Below, in pieces: positions 1 to 6,120 of a DNA stretch of 7,957 nt. This DNA comes from an uncultured Actinomyces sp. (lineage in GTDB: Bacteria; Actinomycetota; Actinomycetes; Actinomycetales; Actinomycetaceae), in assembly GCA_916719935.1 (NCBI GenBank), contig CAKAPY010000054.1, forward strand, positions 1 through 7,957, read 5' to 3'. How positions within the stretch are numbered: the stretch's first letter is position 1; each line of letters begins with the position of its first letter. The notes under the pieces were generated by a model. The model worked only from the letters and a program-made list of their open reading frames with translations. It made no database searches and was not told where the DNA came from. A program made the position numbers and the translations under genes.

Positions 1-33
1 ACATCTGTGTGGCCCGCCCCCCGCATTGTGATC

Positions 34-68
34 CTGAGCGCTGCTCAGCGCCAAGCGATAGAGCGCTT
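34..68 (-). terminator. Possible U-less terminator region, two small hairpins
   Basis: Just downstream of the minus-strand L7/L12-like gene there are two short inverted repeats. One is CTGAGC/GCTCAG (34-39 with 43-48, 3-nt loop), which can also refold as GCGCT/AGCGC (38-42 with 47-51). The other is AAGCG/CGCTT (53-57 with 64-68). Neither is followed by a T-run on the minus strand, so this is not a classical intrinsic terminator. The position after a stop codon is the main reason to list it, and stems this short can occur by chance. Confidence 0.25.
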
Positions 69-81
69 CATCAGAGGTGCT

Positions 82-330
82 TCACCCAACCGCGTCGACA
101 GCTTGTTTTGCGGTCTTCAGGCCAACGCCGGTGCGGTCTCTGTAGGCCTTGACGGCCTCGAGCTTGCGTCCATCGAGCACCAGTGCGCGTTCAGATGGGC
201 TCAGTGCTAGGTCGATGGTTTCTCCGGAGGCTTTTAAGAGTCGTTCGAGGTGTGCGACTCGCTCCTTCAAGCGCTCATTTTCTTCGCGCAGTTCGTCGAA
301 CTTGCGTGCATCCCCAATCCAGATACTCAT
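82..330 (-). CDS. Small coiled-coil protein with L7/L12 C-terminal-like motif
   Basis: An 82-residue soluble protein. Residues about 11-34 form a likely coiled coil, with leucines at 14, 21 and 28 in seven-residue steps plus V25 and L32, and many Glu/Arg/Lys. Residues about 47-82 resemble the C-terminal domain of ribosomal protein L7/L12: the run around KLEAVKAYRDRTGVGLKTAK matches the 'K-x-x-x-I-K-x-x-R-x-x-T-G-x-G-L-K-x-A-K' helix-turn-helix of that domain, which in L7/L12 contacts translation factors. It is not L7/L12 itself, because the N-terminal dimerisation domain and alanine-rich hinge are absent. Small proteins of this layout are common in Actinobacteria and are often labelled ribosomal L7/L12 family; their function is unsettled. 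The ATG start is well supported by AAAGGAGG six bases upstream. The gene stands alone and is divergent from the LacI gene. A role at the ribosome is only inference. Confidence 0.82.
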   Translation of the reverse strand: MSIWIGDARKFDELREENERLKERVAHLERLLKASGETIDLALSPSERALVLDGRKLEAVKAYRDRTGVGLKTAKQAVDAVG

Positions 331-369
331 ATGTGCCCTCCTTTGGGCTGTGCCTTCGTGATACGGGTG

Positions 370-375
370 ATTCTA
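370..375 (-). promoter_or_regulatory. Weak -10 candidate for the L7/L12-like gene
   Basis: On the minus strand TAGAAT matches the -10 consensus at five of six positions and lies about 40 bases upstream of the ATG, giving a leader of roughly 33 bases with the AAAGGAGG ribosome site near its end. The -35 region at the right spacing (TTCCTT) is poor, so this is tentative. Confidence 0.3.
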
Positions 376-429
376 TCAAGGAGCTTATCTGCAAGGAAAG
401 CATTATTGTGTGCCAGATAACAGAGTTAT

Positions 430-450
430 AACGTTTTATGAAAACGTTTT
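430..450. promoter_or_regulatory. LacI-family operator cluster
   Basis: AAAACGTTTT at 441-450 is a perfect palindrome with the central CG typical of LacI-family operators; with its left flank it reads TGAAAACGTTTTAA. A second, imperfect site (ATAACGTTTT, 428-437) is centred 13 bp upstream. Together they create a larger inverted repeat, AACGTTTT (430-437), ATG, AAAACGTT (441-448). The cluster is 34 bp before the ATG of a LacI-family gene and touches the proposed -35 box, so the simplest reading is autorepression of the regulator and the whole downstream operon. That this regulator binds here is inference from position and motif. Confidence 0.75.
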
Positions 451-484
451 AACTCGCCTCTGTGCACGCGCTACAGTATCGACA
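449..484 (+). promoter_or_regulatory. Candidate sulfatase-operon promoter with leaderless start
   Basis: TTAACT (449-454, four of six to TTGACA) is followed after exactly 17 bp by TACAGT (472-477, four of six to TATAAT). The expected +1, seven bases after the -10 hexamer, is the A of the ATG at 484. There is no Shine-Dalgarno sequence before this ATG, which fits a leaderless mRNA, a common arrangement in Actinobacteria. The -35 box overlaps the last bases of the operator palindrome, so a bound repressor would block polymerase. An alternative -10 at 427-432 (TATAAC) lacks a well-placed -35 and would leave a leader without a ribosome site. Confidence 0.55.
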
Positions 485-1488
485 TGGCCTCACGGGTCCG
501 ACTTGTCGACGTCGCACGAAACGCTGGAGTTTCACCGACTACCGCTTCACTCATCCTCAGCGGTAGTCGCGCAGACGCGTTCACTTCTGCGACCCAGAAG
601 AAGGTTCACGAGGCCGCACGAAGCCTTGGCTACACGCGTTCAATCCTTGGCTCTTCCCTGAAATCCGGTGCCACGCGCACAATCTGCTTTTTCTACACCC
701 CTCCCATGGACCGCTTCGTCGAGCGATTCCAACTGCATGCGAGCGCGCGCCTCGAAGAAGAAAACCTCCACCTCGTGTCGATCCCAGTTCGCATCGGCGA
801 AGAACAACAGATCGTCAACGCCCTGTCGTGCGGGCTCTACGACAGCGCATGCCTCGCCTGCAATCCCACCAGTGCCAAGGTCCTCATGGACCTCCTCCCA
901 ACCCCACCAATCCCCACCATGATCTTTGGAACCCTTCCTCCGATGCCCTCCTACATCGGGGTAACCATTGATGAAACCGTGGGGATCAACGAAGCTCTTA
1001 GTTGCCTCGTTAATGGGGGAGCGAAGAAGATCGCCTACCTCACCCAGCGCCGAAGCGCCGAAGAACTTGAAAACGAACCGCGCTGGCACGCATACACGAG
1101 TTTCCTCAGCGATTCGAACCTGGGTACCCCTGAAGTTTTGGCGTACACAGAGGGGAGCATCCCCTCCGCTTTCCAGTGCGCCACCACGATTTTCACCGGT
1201 CGAGATCCCCTTCCCGATGCGGTGTATTGCGATTCTGACCGAGTTGCCATTGGCGCAGTCCTTGCAGCAACTCAATGTGGAATCGCAATCCCCGATGATC
1301 TCCAAATCATCGGCACAGGCGCCTCCGTCGATGGCGGCGACCTTCACCCCGCACTGTCCACAATCGGCCTCGACAACCGGGACCTGGATAGTGCGGTCAC
1401 TCTACTGTCCACACTCAGCGGTGAAGAACCGGAGTCGACAACGCTGACCCTTCGCTGGCACTACATGCCCCGAGGGACGACGCACTAA
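484..1488 (+). CDS. LacI-family transcriptional regulator
   Basis: A 334-residue DNA-binding repressor of normal family length. Residues 5-50 are the LacI helix-turn-helix: 'VRLVDVARNAGVSPTTASLIL' style start, then 'SATQKKVHEAARSLGY'. The hinge follows (about 51-62), with a leucine in GSSLKSG at the place of the lever that inserts at the central CG of the operator. The rest (about 64-330) is a periplasmic-binding-protein-like effector domain, including the usual DAVYCDSDRVAIGAV and IPDDLQIIG segments. The common 'GFDD' after IIG is replaced by a diverged TGASVDG, so the effector may be unusual. It is the first gene of the operon, 24 bp before the sugar-binding protein, and has no ribosome-binding site, so it is probably translated from a leaderless message. 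The expected effector is the imported sugar or a breakdown product; this is inferred from context. Confidence 0.93.
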   Translation: MASRVRLVDVARNAGVSPTTASLILSGSRADAFTSATQKKVHEAARSLGYTRSILGSSLKSGATRTICFFYTPPMDRFVERFQLHASARLEEENLHLVSIPVRIGEEQQIVNALSCGLYDSACLACNPTSAKVLMDLLPTPPIPTMIFGTLPPMPSYIGVTIDETVGINEALSCLVNGGAKKIAYLTQRRSAEELENEPRWHAYTSFLSDSNLGTPEVLAYTEGSIPSAFQCATTIFTGRDPLPDAVYCDSDRVAIGAVLAATQCGIAIPDDLQIIGTGASVDGGDLHPALSTIGLDNRDLDSAVTLLSTLSGEEPESTTLTLRWHYMPRGTTH

Positions 1489-1502
1489 ACGAGAAAGAAC
1501 AT

Positions 1503-1508
1503 AAGGAG
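1503..1508 (+). promoter_or_regulatory. Ribosome-binding site deciding between two ATGs
   Basis: AAGGAG lies 4 bases before the ATG at 1513 and 7 bases before the in-frame ATG at 1516. The second gives the more usual spacing and is preferred for the binding protein. The difference is one Met residue. Confidence 0.7.
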
Positions 1509-1515
1509 CGCAATG

Positions 1516-2841
1516 ATGCGACACAGCTCTTCTAAGCGGCTCAGCCGCACTCTGTCGGTATGCGCGGCTTTCGCCATGGCCGCTTCTCTTGCCGCGTGCT
1601 CAACGCCTGGTGGAGTGGGACAACAGTCCTCTGACTCCTCGAGCGAATCCTCGCAGTCACTGGGAATCAAGGGCGATCGCACCGGTAAAGAAATCCTGAT
1701 CTACATGTCGGCGGGCCGCGATTACAAGGCCTACACCGACACCTTCGCGGCCTTCGAGAAGGAACACAACGTCAAGATCAACGTCCAGTACTACCAGTGG
1801 GGCGACCTGCAGCAAAAGCTCACCGCTGACTTCCTCTCCGGCCAGACTCCTGACCTCGTCGAAGAAAATGGCGGCTGGTGGTCCACTCGCTGGGGCGCAG
1901 ACGGCAATATCATGTCCCTCGATCCCTTCCTCCAGAAGGAACCCGGATTCCTCGATGACTTCGTCGAATCTGGCCTTGCAAACCGCCAGGCCGACGGCAA
2001 GACCTACGGCATCCCTCTCCACGTGACCATGGGCGGCCTCGTCTTCGGTAACAAGGAAATGATGGATAAGGCAGGCGTGACCATGCCTAAGACGTGGGCT
2101 GAACTGCGCGAGGCCTCCAAGAAGATCCAGGAATCCGGCGTTGAATACGGTCTGGCACTCAACAACGATGCCTCCTACACCGTCCCCTTCCTCATGCAGG
2201 CCGGAGTCACCTTCACCAAGGATGGCAACGAGCCCATGACTCCCGCAGCCAAGGCAACCGAGGCCATGCAGTTCCAGTACGACCTGATTTACAAGGACAA
2301 GCTGGCACCGGTTCCCGTCGCCTCGAATGACTACGCTGCACCGCGCAAGGTCTTTACCTCCAAGCGAGCAGGCTTCATCCTCACCGGTCCCTGGGATATC
2401 TCAGCAGTGCGCAAGGAAGACCCGAACTTCCCGCTGACCGTTGGTGAACCCCTCAAGGGCGATGTCCAGAAGACCTACCTGGCAGGCTCGGGCATGATGA
2501 TCCCCTCGAAGTCGCAGAACGCGGAGCTCGCATGGCAGCTCATCAAGGACATGACCAGCCTCAAGGTACAAGAAGCCGTCACCGCTGAGACCGGAATGGC
2601 AATGTCGCGTAAGTCGTGGGCGAACTCCGACGTTGTCAAGAACGATCCGATTCTCTCCGTCGTTGCCAAGTCGCGTGAATTCGCCGCGACCCCCGACAAG
2701 GCATTCTGGGGTAACGAAAATGCCGCAAAGATCTCGGACGCTCGCAAGGTGATGTACGAAGAGATCATCCTCAACGGAAAGGACCCGGCTGCCCAGGTCC
2801 AGACCTACGAGACCACGGTTGCAGGACTCCTGAAGCAGTAA
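1516..2841 (+). CDS. Sugar ABC transporter substrate-binding lipoprotein
   Basis: A 441-residue extracellular solute-binding protein of family 1 (MalE-like, CUT1 class). The N-terminus is a lipoprotein signal: basic start (RHSSSKRLSR), hydrophobic core, and lipobox L-A-A-C with the lipidated Cys at residue 28. It would be anchored on the outer face of the membrane and deliver a sugar to the two permeases encoded next. A Ser-rich linker (about 38-48) precedes the folded part. Typical features are the aromatic-rich GGWWSTRW segment (about residues 119-126), a MGGLVFGNKEMMDKAG run with KTWAEL about ten residues later, GFILTGPWDISAVRK, and GSGMMIPSKSQNAELAWQLIKDM. Such segments mark carbohydrate binders and the aromatic residues often stack on sugar rings. 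The ligand cannot be read from sequence, but the sulfatase in the operon suggests a sulfated sugar. The start at 1513 (one Met longer) is also possible. Confidence 0.93.
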   Translation: MRHSSSKRLSRTLSVCAAFAMAASLAACSTPGGVGQQSSDSSSESSQSLGIKGDRTGKEILIYMSAGRDYKAYTDTFAAFEKEHNVKINVQYYQWGDLQQKLTADFLSGQTPDLVEENGGWWSTRWGADGNIMSLDPFLQKEPGFLDDFVESGLANRQADGKTYGIPLHVTMGGLVFGNKEMMDKAGVTMPKTWAELREASKKIQESGVEYGLALNNDASYTVPFLMQAGVTFTKDGNEPMTPAAKATEAMQFQYDLIYKDKLAPVPVASNDYAAPRKVFTSKRAGFILTGPWDISAVRKEDPNFPLTVGEPLKGDVQKTYLAGSGMMIPSKSQNAELAWQLIKDMTSLKVQEAVTAETGMAMSRKSWANSDVVKNDPILSVVAKSREFAATPDKAFWGNENAAKISDARKVMYEEIILNGKDPAAQVQTYETTVAGLLKQ

Positions 2842-2844
2842 CTC

Positions 2845-3738
2845 ATGTCCGTCTCGTCTCGGAGCCGGGGGCGTCGGGGAGGGATGCGCGCACGCCAAGC
2901 GCGTACCGCGTATCTCTTCCTGACCCCCGCGGTCATCTACTTCGTTCTCTTCATGTTCTGGCCGCTGATCCAGGAATTTCAACTGTCCTTCACGCGCGGC
3001 TTTACAACGCTGCGCCCCGTGGGGTGGAAGAACTATTCCTCGATCATCCGTGACCCAGAGGTTCAACACGCCTTTGGAATCACCCTGATCTACGCGGCCT
3101 CTGCACTGATTTTGGGTGCGTGTGTGGGTTTGCTCCTCGCGCTCATCCTCAACCAGAAATTCCGTGGGCGCACCCTTGCGCGCACGATGATCCTGACCCC
3201 CTACATGACCTCGGTGGCCATCGTTGGCTTGATGTGGCGCAATATCTTGGACCCGACGACGGGTATCTTGAACTCGGTGCTCTCCAGCCTGCACCTACCC
3301 ACCCAGCAGTGGCTGACCACCGCACCGCTGGCAACGCTCGTTGGGATTACTGTGTGGCAAGAAGCCGGCTACTTCATGTTGCTTTTCCTGGCTGGCTTGC
3401 AGGGGATTGATCCTCAGATTTACGAGGCCGCGCGCCTCGATGGTGCGTCCCCGTGGAAGCGCTTCTGGTCTTTAACTCTTCCACTCCTTGCCCCGACGAC
3501 GCTCTTTGTCGGTCTGGTTGGAATGATTTCAACCCTCCAGCAATTTGGCCTACCGTACTTGGTGACCAACGGCGGGCCCGGAAACGCGACGAGCTTGTAC
3601 GTTTACCAGGTCTACCGTGAGACCTTCCAGAGCGGAAACTTGGGCTACGCGTCCGCCATGAGCTTCGCCTTCTTGGCAGTGATTATGGTTTTGTCCCTGA
3701 TCCAGATTCGGACGGGACGAAGGAAAGAGGCACTATGA
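2845..3738 (+). CDS. Sugar ABC transporter permease (MalF-type)
   Basis: A 297-residue inner-membrane permease of the binding-protein-dependent family with about six membrane helices. The first covers about residues 22-42 (AYLFLTPAVIYFVLFMFWPL). The EAA loop, YEAARLDGASPWKRFWSLTLPLL at about 193-215, is the cytoplasmic coupling site for the transport ATPase. Its length and the 'TPxxxYFxLFxFWPL' start are typical of CUT1 permeases such as MalF-like UgpA/MsmF. It begins 3 bp after the binding protein's stop codon and has no convincing ribosome site, so translation is probably coupled to the upstream gene. The first 17 residues are Arg/Gly/Ser-rich; an in-frame ATG at 2884 directly follows GGGGAGGG, but the spacing is too short to be attractive. 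It should pair with the next gene product as a heterodimeric channel. Confidence 0.92.
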   Translation: MSVSSRSRGRRGGMRARQARTAYLFLTPAVIYFVLFMFWPLIQEFQLSFTRGFTTLRPVGWKNYSSIIRDPEVQHAFGITLIYAASALILGACVGLLLALILNQKFRGRTLARTMILTPYMTSVAIVGLMWRNILDPTTGILNSVLSSLHLPTQQWLTTAPLATLVGITVWQEAGYFMLLFLAGLQGIDPQIYEAARLDGASPWKRFWSLTLPLLAPTTLFVGLVGMISTLQQFGLPYLVTNGGPGNATSLYVYQVYRETFQSGNLGYASAMSFAFLAVIMVLSLIQIRTGRRKEAL

Positions 3739-4622
3739 TGTGCGTACCTACCCCGCCCCCGGCCTCGGCAGTTATCAAAAAGAAGAAGAGCATTGCTGAC
3801 GAAGAGCTCTTCCCGGGTGCACGCTTGGTTTCGCTGATCTTCATATGGATTGCTGCTGCGATCGCTGTTGCCCCGCTGCTGTACATGATCTCTTTGGCTT
3901 TCCAATCCGACGCGGAAGTTTCCGGTGGATCAGCGGTTCTCATCCCTGCGAAATGGCAGTGGGAGAACATTGGGAGGCTCTTTGCGGCGGCGCCCTTTGG
4001 TCGTTTCCTCTTCAACTCGATCCTGGTCGCAGGGCTGATCACCTGCTCGCACATCGTTTTCGCTCCGCTGGTCGGATACGTTTTTGCGAAGTTTGATTTC
4101 CCGGGCAAACAGGTCTTCTTCATTGCGATCTTGTCGACCATGATGATCCCGCTCTTCGTGCGTATGATCCCGCTGTACGTGTGGTTCTCGCAGATCGGAT
4201 GGCTTGATACCTATCAGGGTCTGGTCATGCCATTCCTCATGAGTGCTTTCTCGATCTTCCTCATGCGCCAGTTCATTGCGGGCGTACCCGATTCTTTGAT
4301 CGAGGCCGCTCGCGTGGACGGAGCACACGAGCTGCGGATCTACCGTTCGATTGTTCTCCCACAGTGCAAACCCGCACTGACGGTCCTGGGATTGTTCACC
4401 TTCGTTTTCCAGATGAATGAATTCTTGTGGCCTTTGATTGCGACCAGCTCGCTGGAGATGCGAACAATTACTATTGGACTATCAATCTTTAAGAGTGAAT
4501 CTTTCACCGCTTGGAACCTGACGGCAATGGGATCTCTCATGCTGTTTATCCCCGTGTGCTTGCTTTTCGTCCTCACGCAGAAGCACATCGTTCAGGGCAT
4601 CGCGATGACGGGTATCAAGTAG
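3735..4622 (+). CDS. Sugar ABC transporter permease (MalG-type)
   Basis: A 295-residue membrane permease with about six helices, partner of the preceding one. The N-terminal tail is cytoplasmic and contains four Lys in a row (15-18), followed by a first helix at about 32-55. The EAA loop is IEAARVDGAHELRIYRSIVLPQ at about 189-210. The C-terminal 'VLTQKHIVQGIAMTGIK' ending is characteristic of MalG/MsmG-type CUT1 permeases (compare 'QKxxVxGLTxGAVKG'). The ATG at 3735 overlaps the upstream TGA as ATGA, which points to coupled translation. A second in-frame ATG at 3738 is better spaced (7 bases) from AAAGAGG at 3724-3730, so the true start may be one residue later. No ATPase gene follows; a shared MsmK/UgpC-like ATPase from elsewhere would be needed. 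Confidence 0.92.
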   Translation: MMCVPTPPPASAVIKKKKSIADEELFPGARLVSLIFIWIAAAIAVAPLLYMISLAFQSDAEVSGGSAVLIPAKWQWENIGRLFAAAPFGRFLFNSILVAGLITCSHIVFAPLVGYVFAKFDFPGKQVFFIAILSTMMIPLFVRMIPLYVWFSQIGWLDTYQGLVMPFLMSAFSIFLMRQFIAGVPDSLIEAARVDGAHELRIYRSIVLPQCKPALTVLGLFTFVFQMNEFLWPLIATSSLEMRTITIGLSIFKSESFTAWNLTAMGSLMLFIPVCLLFVLTQKHIVQGIAMTGIK

Positions 4623-4625
4623 GAG
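4621..4625 (+). promoter_or_regulatory. Ribosome-binding site fixing the GTG start of the sulfatase
   Basis: AGGAG overlaps the permease TAG stop and sits 5 bases before GTG at 4631. This supports the GTG start; an in-frame ATG at 4511, inside the permease gene, has no comparable site and would add 40 residues unlike sulfatases. Confidence 0.8.
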
Positions 4626-4630
4626 TAACC

Positions 4631-6118
4631 GTGAGTGAGAACCATCCGAATATCGTCCTCATTGCCGTTGATCAATGGAGGGGGGATTGTCTGTCGATTC
4701 TGGGACACCCCGACGTGCGCACCCCCTATCTTGATCAGCTAGCTGGGGGAGGAGCTCAGATGACGCAGGCCTATGCGGCTTGCCCCACCTGTGTTCCTTC
4801 TCGGATGGGACTCATGACCGGGACCGCCCCAACGACGCACCGTCGAATCGGCTATCAGGACGGGATCACTTTCGATATGCCGGTTACGCTTCCCGGAGCA
4901 CTTCGCGATGCCGGGTACCAAACCCAAGCAATCGGCAAGATGCACTACTGGCCAGAGCGCGGTCGCATTGGCTTTGATGATGTCATTTTGCACGACGGCT
5001 ATCTTCACTACTCGCGTCACCGCGAGCGCGATTCCCGGATGTACGACGACTACTTGGCATGGCTGCGTGAGCAAGAAGGTGCAGGTGCCGCTGAGGACTA
5101 CATCGATAATGGCCTTGAATGTAATTCGATGGTTGCGCGTCCCTGGGATAAGGCGGAAAAACTGCACCCCACGAATTGGGTTGTCACCGAGGCAACGCAG
5201 TGGCTCTACCGGCGCGATCCCACCTGTCCATTCTTCCTCTACCTGTCCTTCCATCGTCCGCACGCTCCGCTTGATCCGCCGCAGTGGGCTTTCGATAGCT
5301 ACGAACAGGACGAACTCACTCTTCCGGGCGAGGACAATTGGTCGGATGAATTGATGAGTGAAGAGCGTCGGGATTGGGATCCCACCGCCCTCGCTGCTCA
5401 CTATCGTGAGAGGGACGTGCGGCTCGCGCGCGCTGGCTACTACGGGCACATGACCCACATCGATTCTCAGATTTCTCGCTTCATCCAGACGCTAGGGGAG
5501 TTCGGACTGGCTGAAAATACGGTGATCGCGTTTGTCTCCGACCACGGGGATATGATGGGCGATCACGGTTTGTGGCGTAAGGGCTACCCTTACGAGGCTT
5601 CCTCGCACGTTCCCTTTATTTTGTACGGTGCGGGTATCGCCCCCGGGGCACGCGTGGACAGCGTGGTTGAGATTCGTGACGTGATGCCAACCCTTCTGGA
5701 TGTTGCCGGCGTGGAGATTCCTGAGGAAGTTGAGGGGCGCTCTGTTCTTCCCTTGATTGCCGAGGCCGATGATGAAGTTCCGTGGAGAGAGTACCTTCAC
5801 GGGGAGCATTACTTGTTTGACCAATCGATTCAGTGGATTCGTTTCGGGTCTTACAAGTACGTGTGGTTCTCCACGTGGGGAGTGGAACAGCTTTTCAACC
5901 TCGATGAAGATCCCCAGGAATTGGTCGACCTGTGCAAACTTTCCGCTGATGCGCGAAGCGCTGAAGATAGCGAGGCACTCACTCGCGGAAGAAACTACCT
6001 GATCGCCGAACTCGAAGGACGCGAAGAAGGATATGTGTCCGAGGGACGCTTAGTTTCGGGACGTGAGGCCGTGAAGGTGCTGACGCATTCATATCCGCTT
6101 CGCGACGAAGCGCGTTAG
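4631..6118 (+). CDS. Type I sulfatase (formylglycine-dependent), cytoplasmic
   Basis: A 495-residue sulfatase of the alkaline phosphatase superfamily, which hydrolyses sulfate esters. From the GTG start, metal ligands are likely D14-Q15 (VDQWRGD). The maturation motif C54-V-P-S-R58 would have Cys54 converted to formylglycine. GYQTQAIGKMH at 95-105 fits the second sulfatase signature, with K103 and H105. H208/H211 lie in FHRPHAPLDPP, D304-H305 in SDHGDMMGDHG, and K317 in WRKGYPYE. FNLDEDPQELVDL near the C-terminus is the usual sulfatase end motif. All expected active-site residues are present and the length is normal. There is no signal peptide: the metal-binding strand starts within ten residues. 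The enzyme therefore should act in the cytosol on substrate imported by the co-transcribed transporter, from which it is separated by 8 bp. The substrate is unknown. The D-Q pair also occurs in choline sulfatases and phosphonate monoester hydrolases, so a phosphate- or choline-linked substrate is possible but less likely beside a sugar transporter. Confidence 0.93.
   Translation: MSENHPNIVLIAVDQWRGDCLSILGHPDVRTPYLDQLAGGGAQMTQAYAACPTCVPSRMGLMTGTAPTTHRRIGYQDGITFDMPVTLPGALRDAGYQTQAIGKMHYWPERGRIGFDDVILHDGYLHYSRHRERDSRMYDDYLAWLREQEGAGAAEDYIDNGLECNSMVARPWDKAEKLHPTNWVVTEATQWLYRRDPTCPFFLYLSFHRPHAPLDPPQWAFDSYEQDELTLPGEDNWSDELMSEERRDWDPTALAAHYRERDVRLARAGYYGHMTHIDSQISRFIQTLGEFGLAENTVIAFVSDHGDMMGDHGLWRKGYPYEASSHVPFILYGAGIAPGARVDSVVEIRDVMPTLLDVAGVEIPEEVEGRSVLPLIAEADDEVPWREYLHGEHYLFDQSIQWIRFGSYKYVWFSTWGVEQLFNLDEDPQELVDLCKLSADARSAEDSEALTRGRNYLIAELEGREEGYVSEGRLVSGREAVKVLTHSYPLRDEAR
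6096..6112. terminator. Possible terminator stem-loop at a convergent gene junction
   Basis: CGCTTCG (6096-6102) and CGAAGCG (6106-6112) form a perfect 7-bp stem with a 3-nt loop, lying in the last codons of the sulfatase and just beyond the stop of the opposing response regulator gene. No T-run follows on either strand. It is the only notable hairpin near this junction, and Actinobacteria often use terminators with little or no U-tract, so a bidirectional terminator is plausible but unproven. Confidence 0.4.
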
Positions 6119-6120
6119 GG

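Noticed and set aside
7..210. A 67-codon plus-strand frame at the left edge
   Set aside because: It mostly overlaps the L7/L12-like gene on the other strand, has no ribosome site visible and no recognisable domain.
385..420. Inverted repeat TTATCTG / CAGATAA with a 22-bp spacer in the divergent promoter region
   Set aside because: A 7-bp inverted repeat somewhere in about 150 bp is expected by chance, and the centres are not at an obvious helical spacing. It is also unlike a LacI operator.
640..1347. A 235-codon minus-strand frame within the LacI gene
   Set aside because: It is antisense to a well-supported regulator gene, has no ribosome site that stands out, and shows no known motif.
2401..3294. 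A 297-codon open frame on the minus strand across the binding-protein and permease genes
   Set aside because: It lies antisense to two clear transporter genes and its composition is rich in Arg, His, Gln and Gly without a recognisable domain. Long antisense frames are common in GC-rich coding DNA.
4511..4630. An N-terminal extension of the sulfatase from an in-frame ATG inside the permease gene
   Set aside because: The extra 40 residues are an out-of-frame reading of the permease C-terminus, while GTG at 4631 has AGGAG at the right distance and begins at the usual sulfatase N-terminus.
4781..4805. Possible metal- or disulfide-like Cys pair (C51 and C54) in the sulfatase
   Set aside because: C54 is the formylglycine precursor; C51 alone next to it has no partner motif, so a separate metal site is not supported.
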